A stretch of 64,000 nucleotides of DNA, taken from assembly GCA_948144175.1 (NCBI GenBank), contig CANXME010002486.1, positions 124,001 to 188,000 of the forward strand, written 5' to 3'. Under the pieces are notes generated by a model. The model searched no databases and was not told the DNA's origin. It saw only the letters and a program-made list of their open reading frames with translations. This document shows positions 1-10,180 of this stretch, piece after piece (the stretch's first letter is position 1; each line of letters starts with the position of its first letter). A program made the position numbers and the translations under genes. The stretch is from Closterium sp. NIES-65 (taxonomy: Eukaryota; Streptophyta; Zygnematophyceae; Desmidiales; Closteriaceae).

Positions 1-104
1 CGTACCACGCTGCCATTCTCTGTGTCGTACCACGCTGCCATTCTCTGTGTCGTACCATGCTGCCATTCTCTGTGTCGTACCATGCTGCCATTCTCTGTGT
101 CGTA
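1..104. repeat. 25-bp tandem repeat, 4 copies
   Basis: Four near-identical 25-bp units beginning CGTACCACGCTGCC run from the window edge to about 100. They lie inside the alcohol oxidase gene, past the last exon I can place, so they are probably intronic. On the minus strand each unit contains CACAG followed by AGAATGGCAGC, which could be an acceptor plus exon start, but the matching exon would lie outside the window. Confidence 0.9.
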
Positions 105-2911
105 GCTGAGGGAGCACGCAGGACAGGGAGTACTCACATCTGAGCAGGACAGGGAGTACTCACATCTGAGCAGGACAGGGAGTACTCACATCTGAGCAGG
201 ACAGGGAGTACTCACATCTGAGCAGGACAGGGAGTACTCACATCTGAGCAGGACAGGGAGTACTCACATCTGAGCAGGACAGGGAGTACTCACATCTGAG
301 CAGGACAGGGAGTACTCACATCTGAGCAGGACAGGGATTACTCACATCTGAGCAGAGGGAGCTTCGAGAAGGGACAAGTCCGAGCGGAAAAAGTACCCCC
401 CTGCTTCCAGCACCAACACCTTCCTCCGCCGCCCGCTGTCATCCCCACCATTGCCAGCACCACCAGCTGCAGCTGCTGCTTCTGCGAGCTGAGCCGCAAT
501 GATGGCTCCTCCACAGCCCGAACCAATCACCACCGCATCGCATCGCACCACCACAGGCTGGCAAGGGAGCAGCAGATGGTGTGCGGTTGGAAGGAGTGAA
601 GAGCAGTAAACACGGGGCAGAAAGCGGCTGATAATGGATGGTACGAGATGGTTGAGATATAACTCGGTGGAAAGAGATGCTACAAGTTGGAGTGTGTGAG
701 GGGTGGACGGGAAGAGTGGTGGGTGGGCAAGGAGTGTAATGATTTCAGTACAAACAAAGTTCACCTCATAAACGTTTCCCACTATACCACCCACTGCACA
801 CACATCACCTCACCCAAGGGACCCACCTCTCCTTCCCCTTCATCTCGCCTGCCCAGCAGCCCAATCGTCTGCCTGGGCCCCGGAAGCACCTCCACGCCCT
901 TCCCTTGCAGCACTGCTGCCAGCCCCTCGCCCTCTGCTGCACAGTCCACCACCGCCTCGTCCAGTGGCCTCGCCTCGCCTCCCTTCGCCCCACACCCACC
1001 ACTCTCCCCATCTCCCCTCATCATCTCCTCTTCATGCTCTGCTTCTCCTTCGCCTCTGTCGGATTGCTGAGCTGGACGCTGTGCCATGTCAGCATGTTGA
1101 GCTGGCCGTTGTGCCACGTCAGGATCGCAAGCAGCTGAGCTGTCTCGGCCGCGGTGCTTCCCAGCAGCGAGCATGTTGGGATCGGGTCCGCAGTACCCCA
1201 TGGCGCGCCACAGCATGCTATTGCCAGAGCCGTCATGCTGGTGTTTGGGGTGCATGGGGTGCATGGGGTGCGTGGGGTGCATAGGGCGCATGGGGCGCAT
1301 GGGGTGCATGGGGTGCATGGGGTGCATGGAGTGAATGTCAGCATGGGGCGCATTGAGGTCGGCTGACCTAACAGTGTTGATACAATAGATACTTATTCTT
1401 CTATAATGTTTTTCTTACTGCGCACGCCTCAAGCTCAGATTCCACACATGCGAACTGGGAGGGGGCACAGATTGATACAAAGCTTCTGTTGACAGTGCCT
1501 CGCTCATCGCAGCATGAATGGACCCCTCGGGGGAATAAGGGAGGGAGTGAGCGAGGAGTGCTGAATGTGGGAGGGGAGGGGTGCAGGGTTGGGTGATAGC
1601 TAGGGATGAGTGGGGAGCGAGGGTGGTTGGGGTGGGGTGAAAGCGAGGGTGGGGCACAGAATGGACAGGAAAAGGGAGGCTTACCTGAGCGCCCACGTGG
1701 AAGAGCGTGAAGCTGCGGAACGTCTGTGTTGAACACGGGGGTTCACGGGTAAAACAAGGCATAGCGATGTTACAGAGTCATTAACAGCATGGGAATCATG
1801 GAATGCACCACGCTCCACGGAAAAAAATTGAATCTCACACCCACCCGCACCTGTGACATTGAAGTGAAGCTGCCTCGCAAACGCATGTCCTTTTGAGCCA
1901 CCAGGTACACACTCACAGCCTCGAGACACAACTCTCTAGCTTACCCCCGCTCTCCCTCTCACTGTCACCATCCGCCTTCGCCAACCCCCTCCCCTACTCC
2001 CCACCTTGAACACGGTGCGCAGCAGGAAGTTGCTGCTCACGGACCACTGCAGCAGCACGGCCTCGCGAGCCTGCGGCGACAGCTTCGCGAAGGGCTGCAC
2101 GAACGGCGGCCGCCGGGTGAAGGCCCTGCGGCCGGCCAGCAGCAGCGTGCCGAGGCGCGTGGAGAGCAGCCATAGGACCGTGCTGAAGACGGCCAGAGGC
2201 AGGGGTTTCACGCACTGCTTCATTGTCGTGGCCACCTGAACGAAGGGGCGGCAAAGTTGGCGAGTATTGAGATGCCTTCCCAAAGGCGAGTGGAAAGGAG
2301 CCAGAGCAGTGGAATGGAGCGAGCGAAGACGTGATGCCTTCACGGAGGTGACTACGCGAAGGGCCAGCGGCTTCTGCCATTGCTGCATTTTCACGGCCTC
2401 CTGCACGGAAGGGAAGCAGCCACGGCGACGGAGACGAGGAGGTGCCAAGGGAACGAAAAGGCAAGGGATGGAGAGCATGATAGCACGCGACCCGCCGCTA
2501 CGCGTGCACAGGTTGCACGGACCAACGAGGGGACGCTCTCGGAATAGGACCGGACGGAGGGCCGTTGGATCAGAATGCTGAACGAATGGCAGGCGAGCGC
2601 GAGAGGATGCTACCAACGGGCCGACGAACCTTGTCGACGATGCCGAGGCTAGACGCGGATTCCGCGAAGTACGCCGCGATGGCTTCCTTCCGCGGCTCGC
2701 CGTAAAACTCGCTCCATTGGCTAGACGACTGCGAGCCTTCCTTTCGCTTCCCGACGAGCTGGAAATACGGGTCGTCGGAATCCGTCGGAACCGGCATGGA
2801 GGATACGAGCGTGTCGCATATGGCGGTCAACGCGGCGAATTGACGAGGCGACATCGAATGCTTGGGAGGTATGCCTTTCTCCTTGACCTTCTTGCTACTA
2901 CGAGTAGGCAT
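1..2911 (-). CDS. Long-chain fatty alcohol oxidase (GMC/FAO family), 5' part
   Basis: FAO enzymes are membrane-bound FAD oxidases that oxidise long-chain alcohols to aldehydes with O2, feeding omega-oxidation or wax turnover. Exons on the minus strand: 2630-2911 (ATG at 2911; 94 aa including MSPRQFAALTAICDTLV, the usual FAO N-terminus), 2005-2235 (77 aa with a hydrophobic span LWLLSTRLGTLLLAGRR and FKV end), 1685-1723 (SFTLFHVGAQ), about 1110-1237 (WRAMGYCGPDP), about 826-960 (RPLDEAVVDCAAEGEG), and 346-557. The last carries the FAD-binding motif VVIGSGCGGAIIAAQLA, a glycine/serine-rich insert, KVLVLEAGGYF and EAPSAQM. Exons 1-3 join in frame; the fourth exon's donor and the fifth exon's acceptor are uncertain. 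The rest, including the catalytic GMC C-terminal domain, lies beyond the left edge. Several exon edges are duplicated into introns. The family call is secure; the exact paralogue is not. Confidence 0.85.
119..354 (-). repeat. 26-bp tandem array of exon end plus splice donor
   Basis: About nine 26-bp units. Read on the minus strand, each contains the last bases of the upstream oxidase exon (CTGCTCAGAT) followed by a donor (GTGAGTACTC). The real exon ends at 346, so the array is a string of copied exon-end/donor junctions continuing into the intron. Units are nearly identical, so the expansion looks recent. Confidence 0.85.
1068..1133. repeat. 30-bp direct repeat, 2 copies
   Basis: Two diverged 30-bp units (GCTGAGCTGG... 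and GTTGAGCTGG...) lie near the end of the fourth oxidase exon. They blur where that exon ends. Confidence 0.6.
1245..1330. repeat. 9-bp tandem repeat (GCATGGGGT)n
   Basis: About nine units of a 9-bp motif, some GCATGGGGC or GCGTGGGGT. It lies in the oxidase intron just upstream (minus sense) of the exon starting at 1237. Because the unit is a multiple of three it reads as HPM repeats, but these are not likely to be protein. Confidence 0.85.
2345..2420 (-). repeat. Diverged copy of the start of oxidase exon 2
   Basis: On the minus strand this stretch has an acceptor (GTGCAG) and then encodes EAVKMQQWQKPLALRVVTSV. It is similar to the true exon 2 start VATTMKQCVKPLPLAVFSTV at 2235. It lies upstream of the real acceptor, in the intron, and looks like an old acceptor-side duplication. 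Confidence 0.6.
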
Positions 2912-4297
2912 TCTGTCAATCCGTCGGAAGCACGGATATGCCCTGGAAACAAACCGACGAAGGTAGAAAAGGCGATCGAATGTGGGACGACCAGAATCCG
3001 GCGCAGGAATGACTGATGAAAGGAGAGGAGCACTGGTGGGGCCTTTCAATCAGCCTCGTCGTTATGGCCTGAACCTGAAATGCTTGAAATGTGCCTGAAA
3101 TTCCTGACTCGAGGCATGCAGCGTGGAGCTTGATTGAGCAGGGGTATCCCAAGGTGTTGGAGGGTGTTCCCAAGGTGTCATCGAGGTGCAAATTCTCGCT
3201 TGTAGAAATCTGGATAAAGTGTTAGTGCTGACGTAGCAAAATATTACGTTGTACTGAACGGTGTAGCTTCGGCAAAATCATGAAAGGGTCAATCCCACGG
3301 GATGCGAATTTGCAGGTCAACAATACGACAACGCCTCGCCACCACCCTCCATGGCAGTGAGGAGGAGAGCATTGCAGATCCCAGAGCAGACTGAAACCGT
3401 CCGATGTACTCTCCTTTTGTCGATGAGAACCGTGCATTCCCCAGCGACAAACGGTCTGGTCGCATGGCCCAGGGTGCTGTGATGCGAACTTCTCGTTCGC
3501 CCAGGGCCTCACTTCTGACAAAGCCCTATGTGCGACAAAGCACATCGCATCGCATGGATCCAGTCGTATGCCTCGTTCCGTCCCGTCCGTCCCGTCGTTC
3601 CGTCCTTCCCTTCCTGCACACTGGTTTTCCCATGTTCTGGTGTTGAGGTGTGCAACAGTGAGTGACACGGACCAAACCTAGATTTTTCATGGTGTGGGAT
3701 TCAGAGAGTTAACGTTGCGTTTAAATTGTCATTTTTAGCTTTCAAGACGGTTAAGTAGGATTTCGAGGTAGAAAAACTCCCCTGTGTCGCAACCTCATTC
3801 TGAGCATCTGAGCAGTGAGCATCCCAGCCAAAAATTCCAGCTTCTAGGAGATAACGTAGAAGTGACGGAAGCATTCACCACGGAAGCCCCCTTAGCAAGG
3901 AAAGTAGCTAAAGGGTCTCGTAGTTCTCTCAGCTGTCGAGAATAATAGTTCGGCGCAAGGCCGGATTCTTGAATATTGACGTTTTAATAGTTCCGCATCT
4001 TATCTAATCTCTGGTTGTATGCGATATTGTGGAATCCAAGAGGGAGGCGAATAGACGGAGTGATGCCTGAGATGGATGACTTCGAGGTTGGTGCATTCCG
4101 CTGGTTCTTATGGCTCTCAAAATCTTATTCGCTAGTTACCACACTACTATACGACGTTTACTGTCATATCGAGCATCATGTCATTGTCTCTTCCTCGTTG
4201 ACTTCAAGTGAATCTCTTTACGCGCTTGTCGTCATCTCTTTTCCACTCCGTTCATTTTCCCGCGCTTTATTCTCCGTACGCTCCCTGGCATCAGCTG
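2912..4297. promoter_or_regulatory. Divergent intergenic region between oxidase and WD40 genes
   Basis: This 1.39-kb stretch separates the ATG of the minus-strand oxidase (2911) from the likely ATG of the plus-strand WD40 gene (4298). It must hold both promoters and 5' UTRs. I see no coding exon, no RNA gene and no clear TATA box that I would defend. Confidence 0.5.
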
Positions 4298-7200
4298 ATG
4301 GGCGATGCGAGCGACACGGACATGGCGGAGCAGCACGAAGTCGCAGACGCCGACACTCGCTACACGGAACAGCAGGAGGACACGGACGGCGACTTTTGCC
4401 ACACCGAACAGCACGAGAACACGAACTCCGACTATCGCTACACGGAGCAGCACGAGAACTCGAATGCCGGCTATACTCGTACACATCAGCGCCGAGTCTA
4501 CTACGATGCGGGTCCCGCCGGTGGCGATCAGGAGCAGCGGCAGGTGTATTACGACACGGACGAATCTCTCGCAGCGAGCGACGACGACGACGGAGACGAC
4601 GACGAGGAGAGCATTCGAGGCGACGACGACTTCGGATTCTCATGGCGCCGACGAGGCAGCCAGCGAGGCGGTACCCGGTCGTTTCAAGACAACTCCGACG
4701 ACGATAATGATCTCGTAGGTCTCCGGATCATCGGTTAATTGTTGCGTGGCGTGTTCATCCAGCCGCCTTCGCGTGCGACAATCACAAATTCCGTCAGTTT
4801 CGTCGCCAGCCTGACTCAGATTAGGTCAGGTCGCTGCGCCATTCCCCGTCGCCGCGCGTCCTGCTTCTTCTTCGACTAAACAAGATCCCTTTTCCTTCCC
4901 CCCACCTCCCCTTGTCTCCTGTCGCACCCTGTTTCACCCTGATGCCAGCTGGAAGGCCCGGAGGACGTGAGCGCGCGGCAGGTGCGGCGGGGGCGGGACA
5001 TTCAGGGGATTCCGTGGGAGCGGCTGCACCTGAGTCGGGAGAAGTACCGCGCGATGCGGCTGCAGCAGTACAAGAACTACAAGAACCTCGACGTGTCATT
5101 GGATGTTGTTGATAAGGTGCGCGCAGTGTTTATGTGCGCGCACATGCGTCATCACGAGAGCAAGTGTCAGGCGTCCTCGATTCTCCGTTACATTCATCTC
5201 CTCCTCGTTTTGCACTTCTTCTCTTCCTTCGGTTTCCCTCCTCCTTCTCCCTCCCCAGCCCCGTTCCCTTCTCACCCCTTCTTCTGCCTGCCTTATCCCG
5301 CATCTTGCCTCACCCTCCACCCTCCACGATATGGCCAAGTCACACTCGGCCTCCTCAATTTACCCCTCTTCTTTCTCCGTCCCCTCTTCTTCCTCCTCAC
5401 CCCTTCCCCTCTCCCTCTCTGGCTCCTTCTTTCCTGCCTTACCCCCCGTCTTGCCTGTCAATTCTCCCAGGAAGTGCAGCAGGTGACGACGGGCAGCAAT
5501 TTCTACGAGTTCACGCACAACACGCGCGCAGTCAAGTCCACCATCGTGCACTTCCAGCTGCGCAACCTCGTGTGGGCCACGTCAGCGCATGACGTGTACT
5601 CGCTGCACCACCACGTCATCAACCACTTCTCCCCGCTCACGCGCAAGTCCACCCCGGTCCTGGACCTCGGAAACCCCCTCGTCGCCAGGCGCCACGCCCC
5701 CCCGCACGCCCACGCGCCCACAGCTGGCGCGCGGGGCGCAGGGGGCGCGGGGGGTGCAGTAGGCAGGGGGGATCAGCGCAGCGGAGTGCAGCTGGAGCCT
5801 TCTGCGCGGGCGATTTACACGGGAGCCATGCCCTCCGCTGCAGGCTCCGCTGCTGCTGGGAGAAGCAACAGCAGTAGCAGCGGTACAGAGGAGGGCAGAG
5901 CGGTGCTGGGGAGAGAGGCAGGGGGACTGGCGCTTTCTCAACAGCAGCAGCAGCAGCAGCAGGAGGGGGTGTGGGAGGCGGTGGATCGGGTACAAGTGAG
6001 CACCATGTGCGTCAGACACGGGCTGCTCGTAGCAGGGGGCTTTCACGGGGAGATGGTCTGCACCAGGCTCGGCACAGGCTCGGAAGCGGACGCAGGCTCG
6101 GGGTCGGAAGCAGGAGTGGCGTTCACAGGGCGGGTATCCCGGGATCAGAGTGCCATCACGAACGCTGTTGAGATCTTCAGATCTAACAGGTGCGAAGGGA
6201 GGGGTTTTGAGGCCCGTCAAAGGTTATTCCGGGATGAGAGTGCCATCACGAACGCTGTTGAGATCTTCAGACCTAACAGGTGCGAAGGGAGGGGTTTTGA
6301 GGCCCGTCAAAGGTTATCCCGGGATGAGAGTGCCATCACGAACGCTGTTGAGATCTTCAGATTCAACAGGCCATTCCTGCCATTCTAGCCTCTCCTGTCA
6401 TCAATTCTTCCTTGTGCCTCTCCCCCTCTCTCGATTTTCTCCACTCTCTTGCTTGTTTCCTGTCTCTCTCGCCCCTTCCGCCTTTTGCTCGCCCGCAGTG
6501 GAGCACTGAGTGTGCTCACGTCCAACAACGACTGTGTGGTGAGGGACTTCGACATCGCCACCTTCTCCATCCTCTCCCGCCAAGCCTTCCCTTGGCCCGT
6601 CAATGTGAGCCCCGCCCACTCATCTTTGTCTCGCATGTCCCTCTCAGCTGCTCATCTACTGCTCTCATCTCCCACCTCTCACCTTTCGTCTCTCACCTCT
6701 CACGTCTCGTTCTCCCTCCTCCATCCCGCGCGCCCCCCTCTCCCATTGCCCACCAGCACACGGCAGTGGCACCGGACAGCACGCTCGTGTCAGTGGTGGG
6801 GGACGACCCCGAAGCATTGCTACTCGACCTCACCTCGGGCAAGGTCTGCTCCTCTCGCCCTCGCCCCCCCCTGCTCACTCCACACCCTCCTCTCTCACGC
6901 CTCCCTGCTCACTCCGTTTCCCGCTCCCCTCCCTGCCCGCACCACCGTTGCTCTTCCTCTCCTCCCTCTCCTCCCTGCTCACTCCACCCCCGCCCATCCA
7001 CACCTCTGCTGACTCTTGCCGGGTGTGCCTCGCTCGCTTCACCATCCACCTTTGCCATCACCTTGGAATGAAGTTATTTTCGTCCTTCACCTGTCCACGT
7101 GTTTCATCCTCTGCCTCTGCCCCCCACAGCTCTCAGCCTCTCTTCCTCTCCCCTGTCTCACGTGCCTCATCCCCCCACACAACCCCCATACCCCCCCATA

Positions 7201-8213
7201 TCCCCCCCATACCCCCCCATACCCCCCCATATCCCCCCCATACCCACCCATATCCCCCCCATACCCCCTCATATCCCCCATGTCCCCACTCCTGCATGTC
7301 AAACCACTCACTGCCCTCACAGGTTGTAGCGCGCATGCAGGGCCACGTGGACTACTCCTTTGCTACAGCCTGGCACCCGGGCGGCAACCTCTTTGCCACG
7401 GGCAACCAGGACACCACGTGTCGCGTGTGGGACCGCCGGCGACTTGACAATTCCCTGTTCACCCTCAAGGGGCGATTGGGGGCTATTCGGTCACTCAGAT
7501 TCACCAGCGATGGCAGGTGGGTCTCCGTTGGGGGGAGAGGGAAGGGAATAGGCAGTTTTAGGTGGGTGTGTGCATGGCTGGGAGGGAAGGGCCAATTAGG
7601 ACACCACGTGTCACGTGTGGGACCGGCGGCGACTTGACAATTCTCTGTTCACCCTCAAGGGGCGCTTGGGGACCATTCGGTCACTCAGTTTCACCAGCGA
7701 TGGCAGGTGAGTTTCTGTTGGGGGGAGAGGGAGGGAGGGAGGGCCCATGGTGCGTGTCTTTGACGCAAGCAGCCTCCCTCGCTCCTAGCCCCCGTCCCTC
7801 ACCACATGCTTGCACATGGCACATCAACTCGAATTCTCTCCCTCCCTCCCCCCACCACTCCTCTCCCCCAGGTTCATGGCCATGGTTGAGCCAGCAGACT
7901 TTGTGCATGTCTTCGACACGAGCAGTGGGTTCACATGGCACATCAACTTGTAATTCCTCCCCCCCTCCTATCCACCACTCCCCTTCCGCCCAGGTTCATG
8001 GCCATGGCTGAGCCAGCAGACTTCGTGCATGTATTCGACACGAGCAGCGGGTTCACACGAGCACAGGAGATTGACATATTCGGGGAGATTGCGGGGATAT
8101 CGTTTTCCCCTGATACAGAGGCTCTCTTTATTGGTGTGGCGGATCGCACATACAGTAGTCTCCTGGAGTACACCCGCGCTCACTCATACGCTTATCTTGA
8201 TGCTTGCATTTAA
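4298..8213 (+). CDS. WD40-repeat protein, plant homologue of SPAC2A9.03 family
   Basis: Seven exons join in frame: 4298-4714, 4949-5116, 5471-6189, 6499-6604, 6757-6843, 7323-7516 and 7994-8213, giving 636 aa. All introns are GT-AG. The N-terminus is acidic (SDDDDGDDDEES), followed by RRGRDIQGIPWERL and VKSTIVHFQLRNLVWATS, the signature of a conserved plant/fungal WD40 family of unknown function. A poorly conserved Gly/Gln-rich insert (including seven Gln codons near 5942) follows, then WD40 blades: VSTMCVRHGLLVAGGFHG, ITNAVEIF, SNNDCVVRDFD, SFATAWHPGGNLFATG, TTCRVWDRRRLD, GAIRSLRFTSDG, and a conserved end with ISFSPDTEALFIGVADR and SSLLEY. Upstream in-frame starts exist (4208); 4298 was chosen because the family begins with an acidic leader. 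A donor-side triplication at 6136-6375 would allow in-frame longer forms, and duplicated exon edges lie at 7408-8056. Biochemical role unknown. Confidence 0.9.
5942..5963 (+). repeat. CAG triplet run (polyglutamine)
   Basis: A short CAG run inside WD40 exon 3 encodes seven consecutive glutamines within the poorly conserved insert between the N-terminal motif and the first clear blade. Confidence 0.85.
6136..6375 (+). repeat. 90-bp tandem triplication across WD40 exon 3 end and donor
   Basis: Three copies of a 90-bp unit, with TGCCATCACG starting at 6151, 6241 and 6331. Each holds the codons for SAITNAVEIF and then the exon end at AACAG. Copies one and two are followed by GTGCGAAG, a good donor; the third is followed by GCCATT, at best a GC donor. 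The unit is a multiple of three and stays open through all copies, so use of the second or third donor would lengthen the protein by 30 or 60 aa. Confidence 0.9.
7185..7290 (+). repeat. C-rich microsatellite (CATAYCCCCC)n
   Basis: Imperfect runs of CCCCCCATA and CCCCATATC lie just upstream of the acceptor at 7322 in a WD40 intron. They may act as an extended polypyrimidine tract. Confidence 0.8.
7408..7720 (+). repeat. Duplicated exon 6 end plus donor in WD40 gene
   Basis: A unit of about 190 bp occurs twice: 7408-7597 and, diverged and shorter, 7599-7720. Both copies encode TTCRVWDRRRLDNSLFTLKG and end in GGCAG followed by GTGGGT or GTGAGT. The first donor (7517) gives the conserved protein; the second copy then lies in the intron. 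Confidence 0.85.
7817..8056 (+). repeat. Duplicated acceptor plus exon 7 start in WD40 gene
   Basis: Two tandem units (7817-7933 and 7934-8056) each hold an intron tail, a CAG acceptor and codons for FMAMxEPADFVHVFDTSSGF. Only the second runs on into the conserved C-terminus. Splicing to the first acceptor (7871) reads into a stop shortly after the unit ends, so it would act as a truncating exon if used. Confidence 0.85.
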
Positions 8214-8689
8214 ATTCATAGAAACGGCATTGTGTTACTTGTTTGGCCGATTTCTCTTCGGCCAAGACGTGTAGTGGATGGATGGATGGTACAATACCAG
8301 ATATGCACATGGAATCTGCAATAATGCCAGGTGAGCGTTGCAATTAGGCTCACTGCCTTGGACACTCGAGTCTCTGTTTAGAGCTCACAATGTCATGTTG
8401 ATGATGATCAAGTTATGTATGTGAGAATTGGGCGCAAGGACATCTATACTAATAAAACCTCAGCATGCAAGTCAATCCCAAGTGTGGTCTGAAGAGTGAT
8501 GAGCTTCAGAATAATCAACAGCATACAACTTTTGTTTTGAGTACATGGTAAGTAGGCATGCTACTTGGTTGAGTGCACATTGAAACAAGTACGGTAAAGT
8601 GTTTGGAGTGTGCGAAGGTCTCAGAGCTTCGATATAACATCGAAGCCGAGACTCTCAACTCATGTTACCGCACAGCCACAGTGTTATGA
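8214..8689 (+). promoter_or_regulatory. 3' flank of WD40 gene with AATAAA
   Basis: There is no coding sequence here. A GGATGGATGG run occurs at 8277-8288 and a possible polyadenylation signal AATAAA at 8451. The retroelement block begins at 8690. Confidence 0.5.
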
Positions 8690-8744
8690 ATTGAGAAAGC
8701 TTGCTTTCTTTCTTATCAATTGGCATCGTTCTCATTACAAATGG
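8690..8744 (-). repeat. Split direct repeat B2
   Basis: This 55-bp sequence beginning ATTGAGAAAGC matches B1 at 9072-9126. It marks the 3' end of the tyrosine-recombinase element. Its last 21 bp are repeated once more straight after it. Confidence 0.85.
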
Positions 8745-8884
8745 CATCGTTCTCATTACAAATGGCGTATTACAACATTTGCATCATCGTTCGACATAAG
8801 CTAGTGCGGACTAATAACACTAGCTATTATGTACCCTATCCAAGTGGCATTAGCAAGGCGGTTTACACTGGGGTGGGTGGTGGG

Positions 8885-9071
8885 AATGTTGAGTGAGCCG
8901 TTTGAAAATTGAGAAACGTGGGTGGAGGGAAATCAGCTCCAACCCACGGTTTTTGTAGTTGGAGAAGGGCGTTTAGCGCGCTTCGACGATGCCAATTGTG
9001 CAGTACAAGCAGCTTCGCTTTCACAATACACAATTTTAAAAAACACTACATGTGTGTTTAAAAATTATAAT
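8885..9071 (-). repeat. Split direct repeat A2
   Basis: This 187-bp copy of A1 (14045-14231) directly abuts B1. The junction arrangement is diagnostic of split direct repeats. Confidence 0.9.
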
Positions 9072-9126
9072 ATTGAGAAAGCTTGCTTTCTTTCTTATCA
9101 ATTGGCATCGTTCTCATTACAAATGG
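9072..9126 (-). repeat. Split direct repeat B1
   Basis: This 55-bp copy of B2 adjoins A2. The end of the tyrosine-recombinase reading frame overlaps it. Confidence 0.85.
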
Positions 9127-10163
9127 GGTCTCTGAGACATGGGCAGCGGGGGCCTCCGGTTGCGTACGAGTGCCTCTGTGTGTTGCGCCGATGACACCGC
9201 ATGCGTCGAATCTTGTAGGGTACGGGAGGCTTCGATGAGGGGCTCGACGTATGGCGTAACATACATTTCCTTTGCTGTGTCGCTTCGCCATCTGCCCAGC
9301 CGTTTGAAGACTCTGTCTGGCACTCCCGTGTTGGCTGCTACTGTGGCTGCACCTTTTCGGAAAGAATGGGTGCCTAGCTGCAACTCTCCAAGGCCAACCT
9401 TTGCGAAGGCTTCCTTGCACCAGTTCCGGATCGTAGTGTATGAAGGTGGCCTAGCCTGGCCCTCGCTGGTTGAACCGTGACCGAAGACACGAATCAATGG
9501 TCCCTCTGACCGTGGGCCATAGCCAGCGAGTCGGATGAAGCGTCGGGTGCAGCGCACTGGGCAGCAGGGGTCCGCCGTTGCTGCAATGGGTATCCAAGTG
9601 CCGTGACCAGCTTGATCGGTCTTGGAGTGTGGTATGAGAATCCACATGACCTCGTCGTCGAATTGGATGTCTTGCCATTTTATGGCTACTAGGTCAGAGT
9701 ATCGCAGGAATCCGGAGTACATGAGGATGGGTATCAACCCTTTCTGAAATTGCGCAGGATCGTCGGACTGCAAGTAGCTCGCGGCCATTTCCTGGACTTG
9801 TTGGATCGAGACGGGTTCCTTCAGACGAGTAGGGCGTGGGCAGTGTCGCTTTGCATAGTCACGGACTTGGGTGGTGAACGGTCCGGTTGTCGGGCATTTG
9901 CTCCCGGTCATGCGATGGGCGAAGCTGACCGCCGAGCAGGTTAGCTGCACTACGGACAGGGTGGCTTTGCGTCGGATTGCGTGTACCAGGTATAGCGCGA
10001 GGGTCATGTCGGATGCCGGGAGGAATGGAAGGTTCACTTTTGTGCAGAAGGCTCGAAACTTGGCCCAGTATGGTTCATATGTCCGGATCGTAGAATCGGC
10101 GCGGGACTGCGCGAGCATGTTGATCAGTTGGTCGTGTAACTTTGGGAGCAAATCTGAACACAA
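9117..10163 (-). CDS. Tyrosine recombinase of the PAT/DIRS-like element
   Basis: The 348-aa frame integrates the circular cDNA by site-specific recombination. An N-terminal SAM-like core-binding region (STIRTYEPYWAKFRAFC) is followed by a catalytic domain with the arginine in YSGFLRYSDLVAI, the HSFRKG box (H-x-x-R) and a C-terminal tyrosine near EMYVTPYVE. This set of residues fits phage-integrase-type recombinases. The frame is adjacent to the reverse transcriptase frame with only about 17 bp between. Confidence 0.88.
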   Translation of the reverse strand: MCSDLLPKLHDQLINMLAQSRADSTIRTYEPYWAKFRAFCTKVNLPFLPASDMTLALYLVHAIRRKATLSVVQLTCSAVSFAHRMTGSKCPTTGPFTTQVRDYAKRHCPRPTRLKEPVSIQQVQEMAASYLQSDDPAQFQKGLIPILMYSGFLRYSDLVAIKWQDIQFDDEVMWILIPHSKTDQAGHGTWIPIAATADPCCPVRCTRRFIRLAGYGPRSEGPLIRVFGHGSTSEGQARPPSYTTIRNWCKEAFAKVGLGELQLGTHSFRKGAATVAANTGVPDRVFKRLGRWRSDTAKEMYVTPYVEPLIEASRTLQDSTHAVSSAQHTEALVRNRRPPLPMSQRPHL

Positions 10164-10180
10164 GGTGTATATATTTTGAA

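Noticed and set aside
119-354. CRISPR-like appearance of the regular short repeats (also at 52580-54664 and 55661-56575)
   Set aside because: There are no unique spacers; units are contiguous. The genome is eukaryotic and intron-rich.
3222-3668. Small frames on both strands between the oxidase and WD40 genes
   Set aside because: No recognisable domain and no supporting splice structure; they fall in the divergent promoter region.
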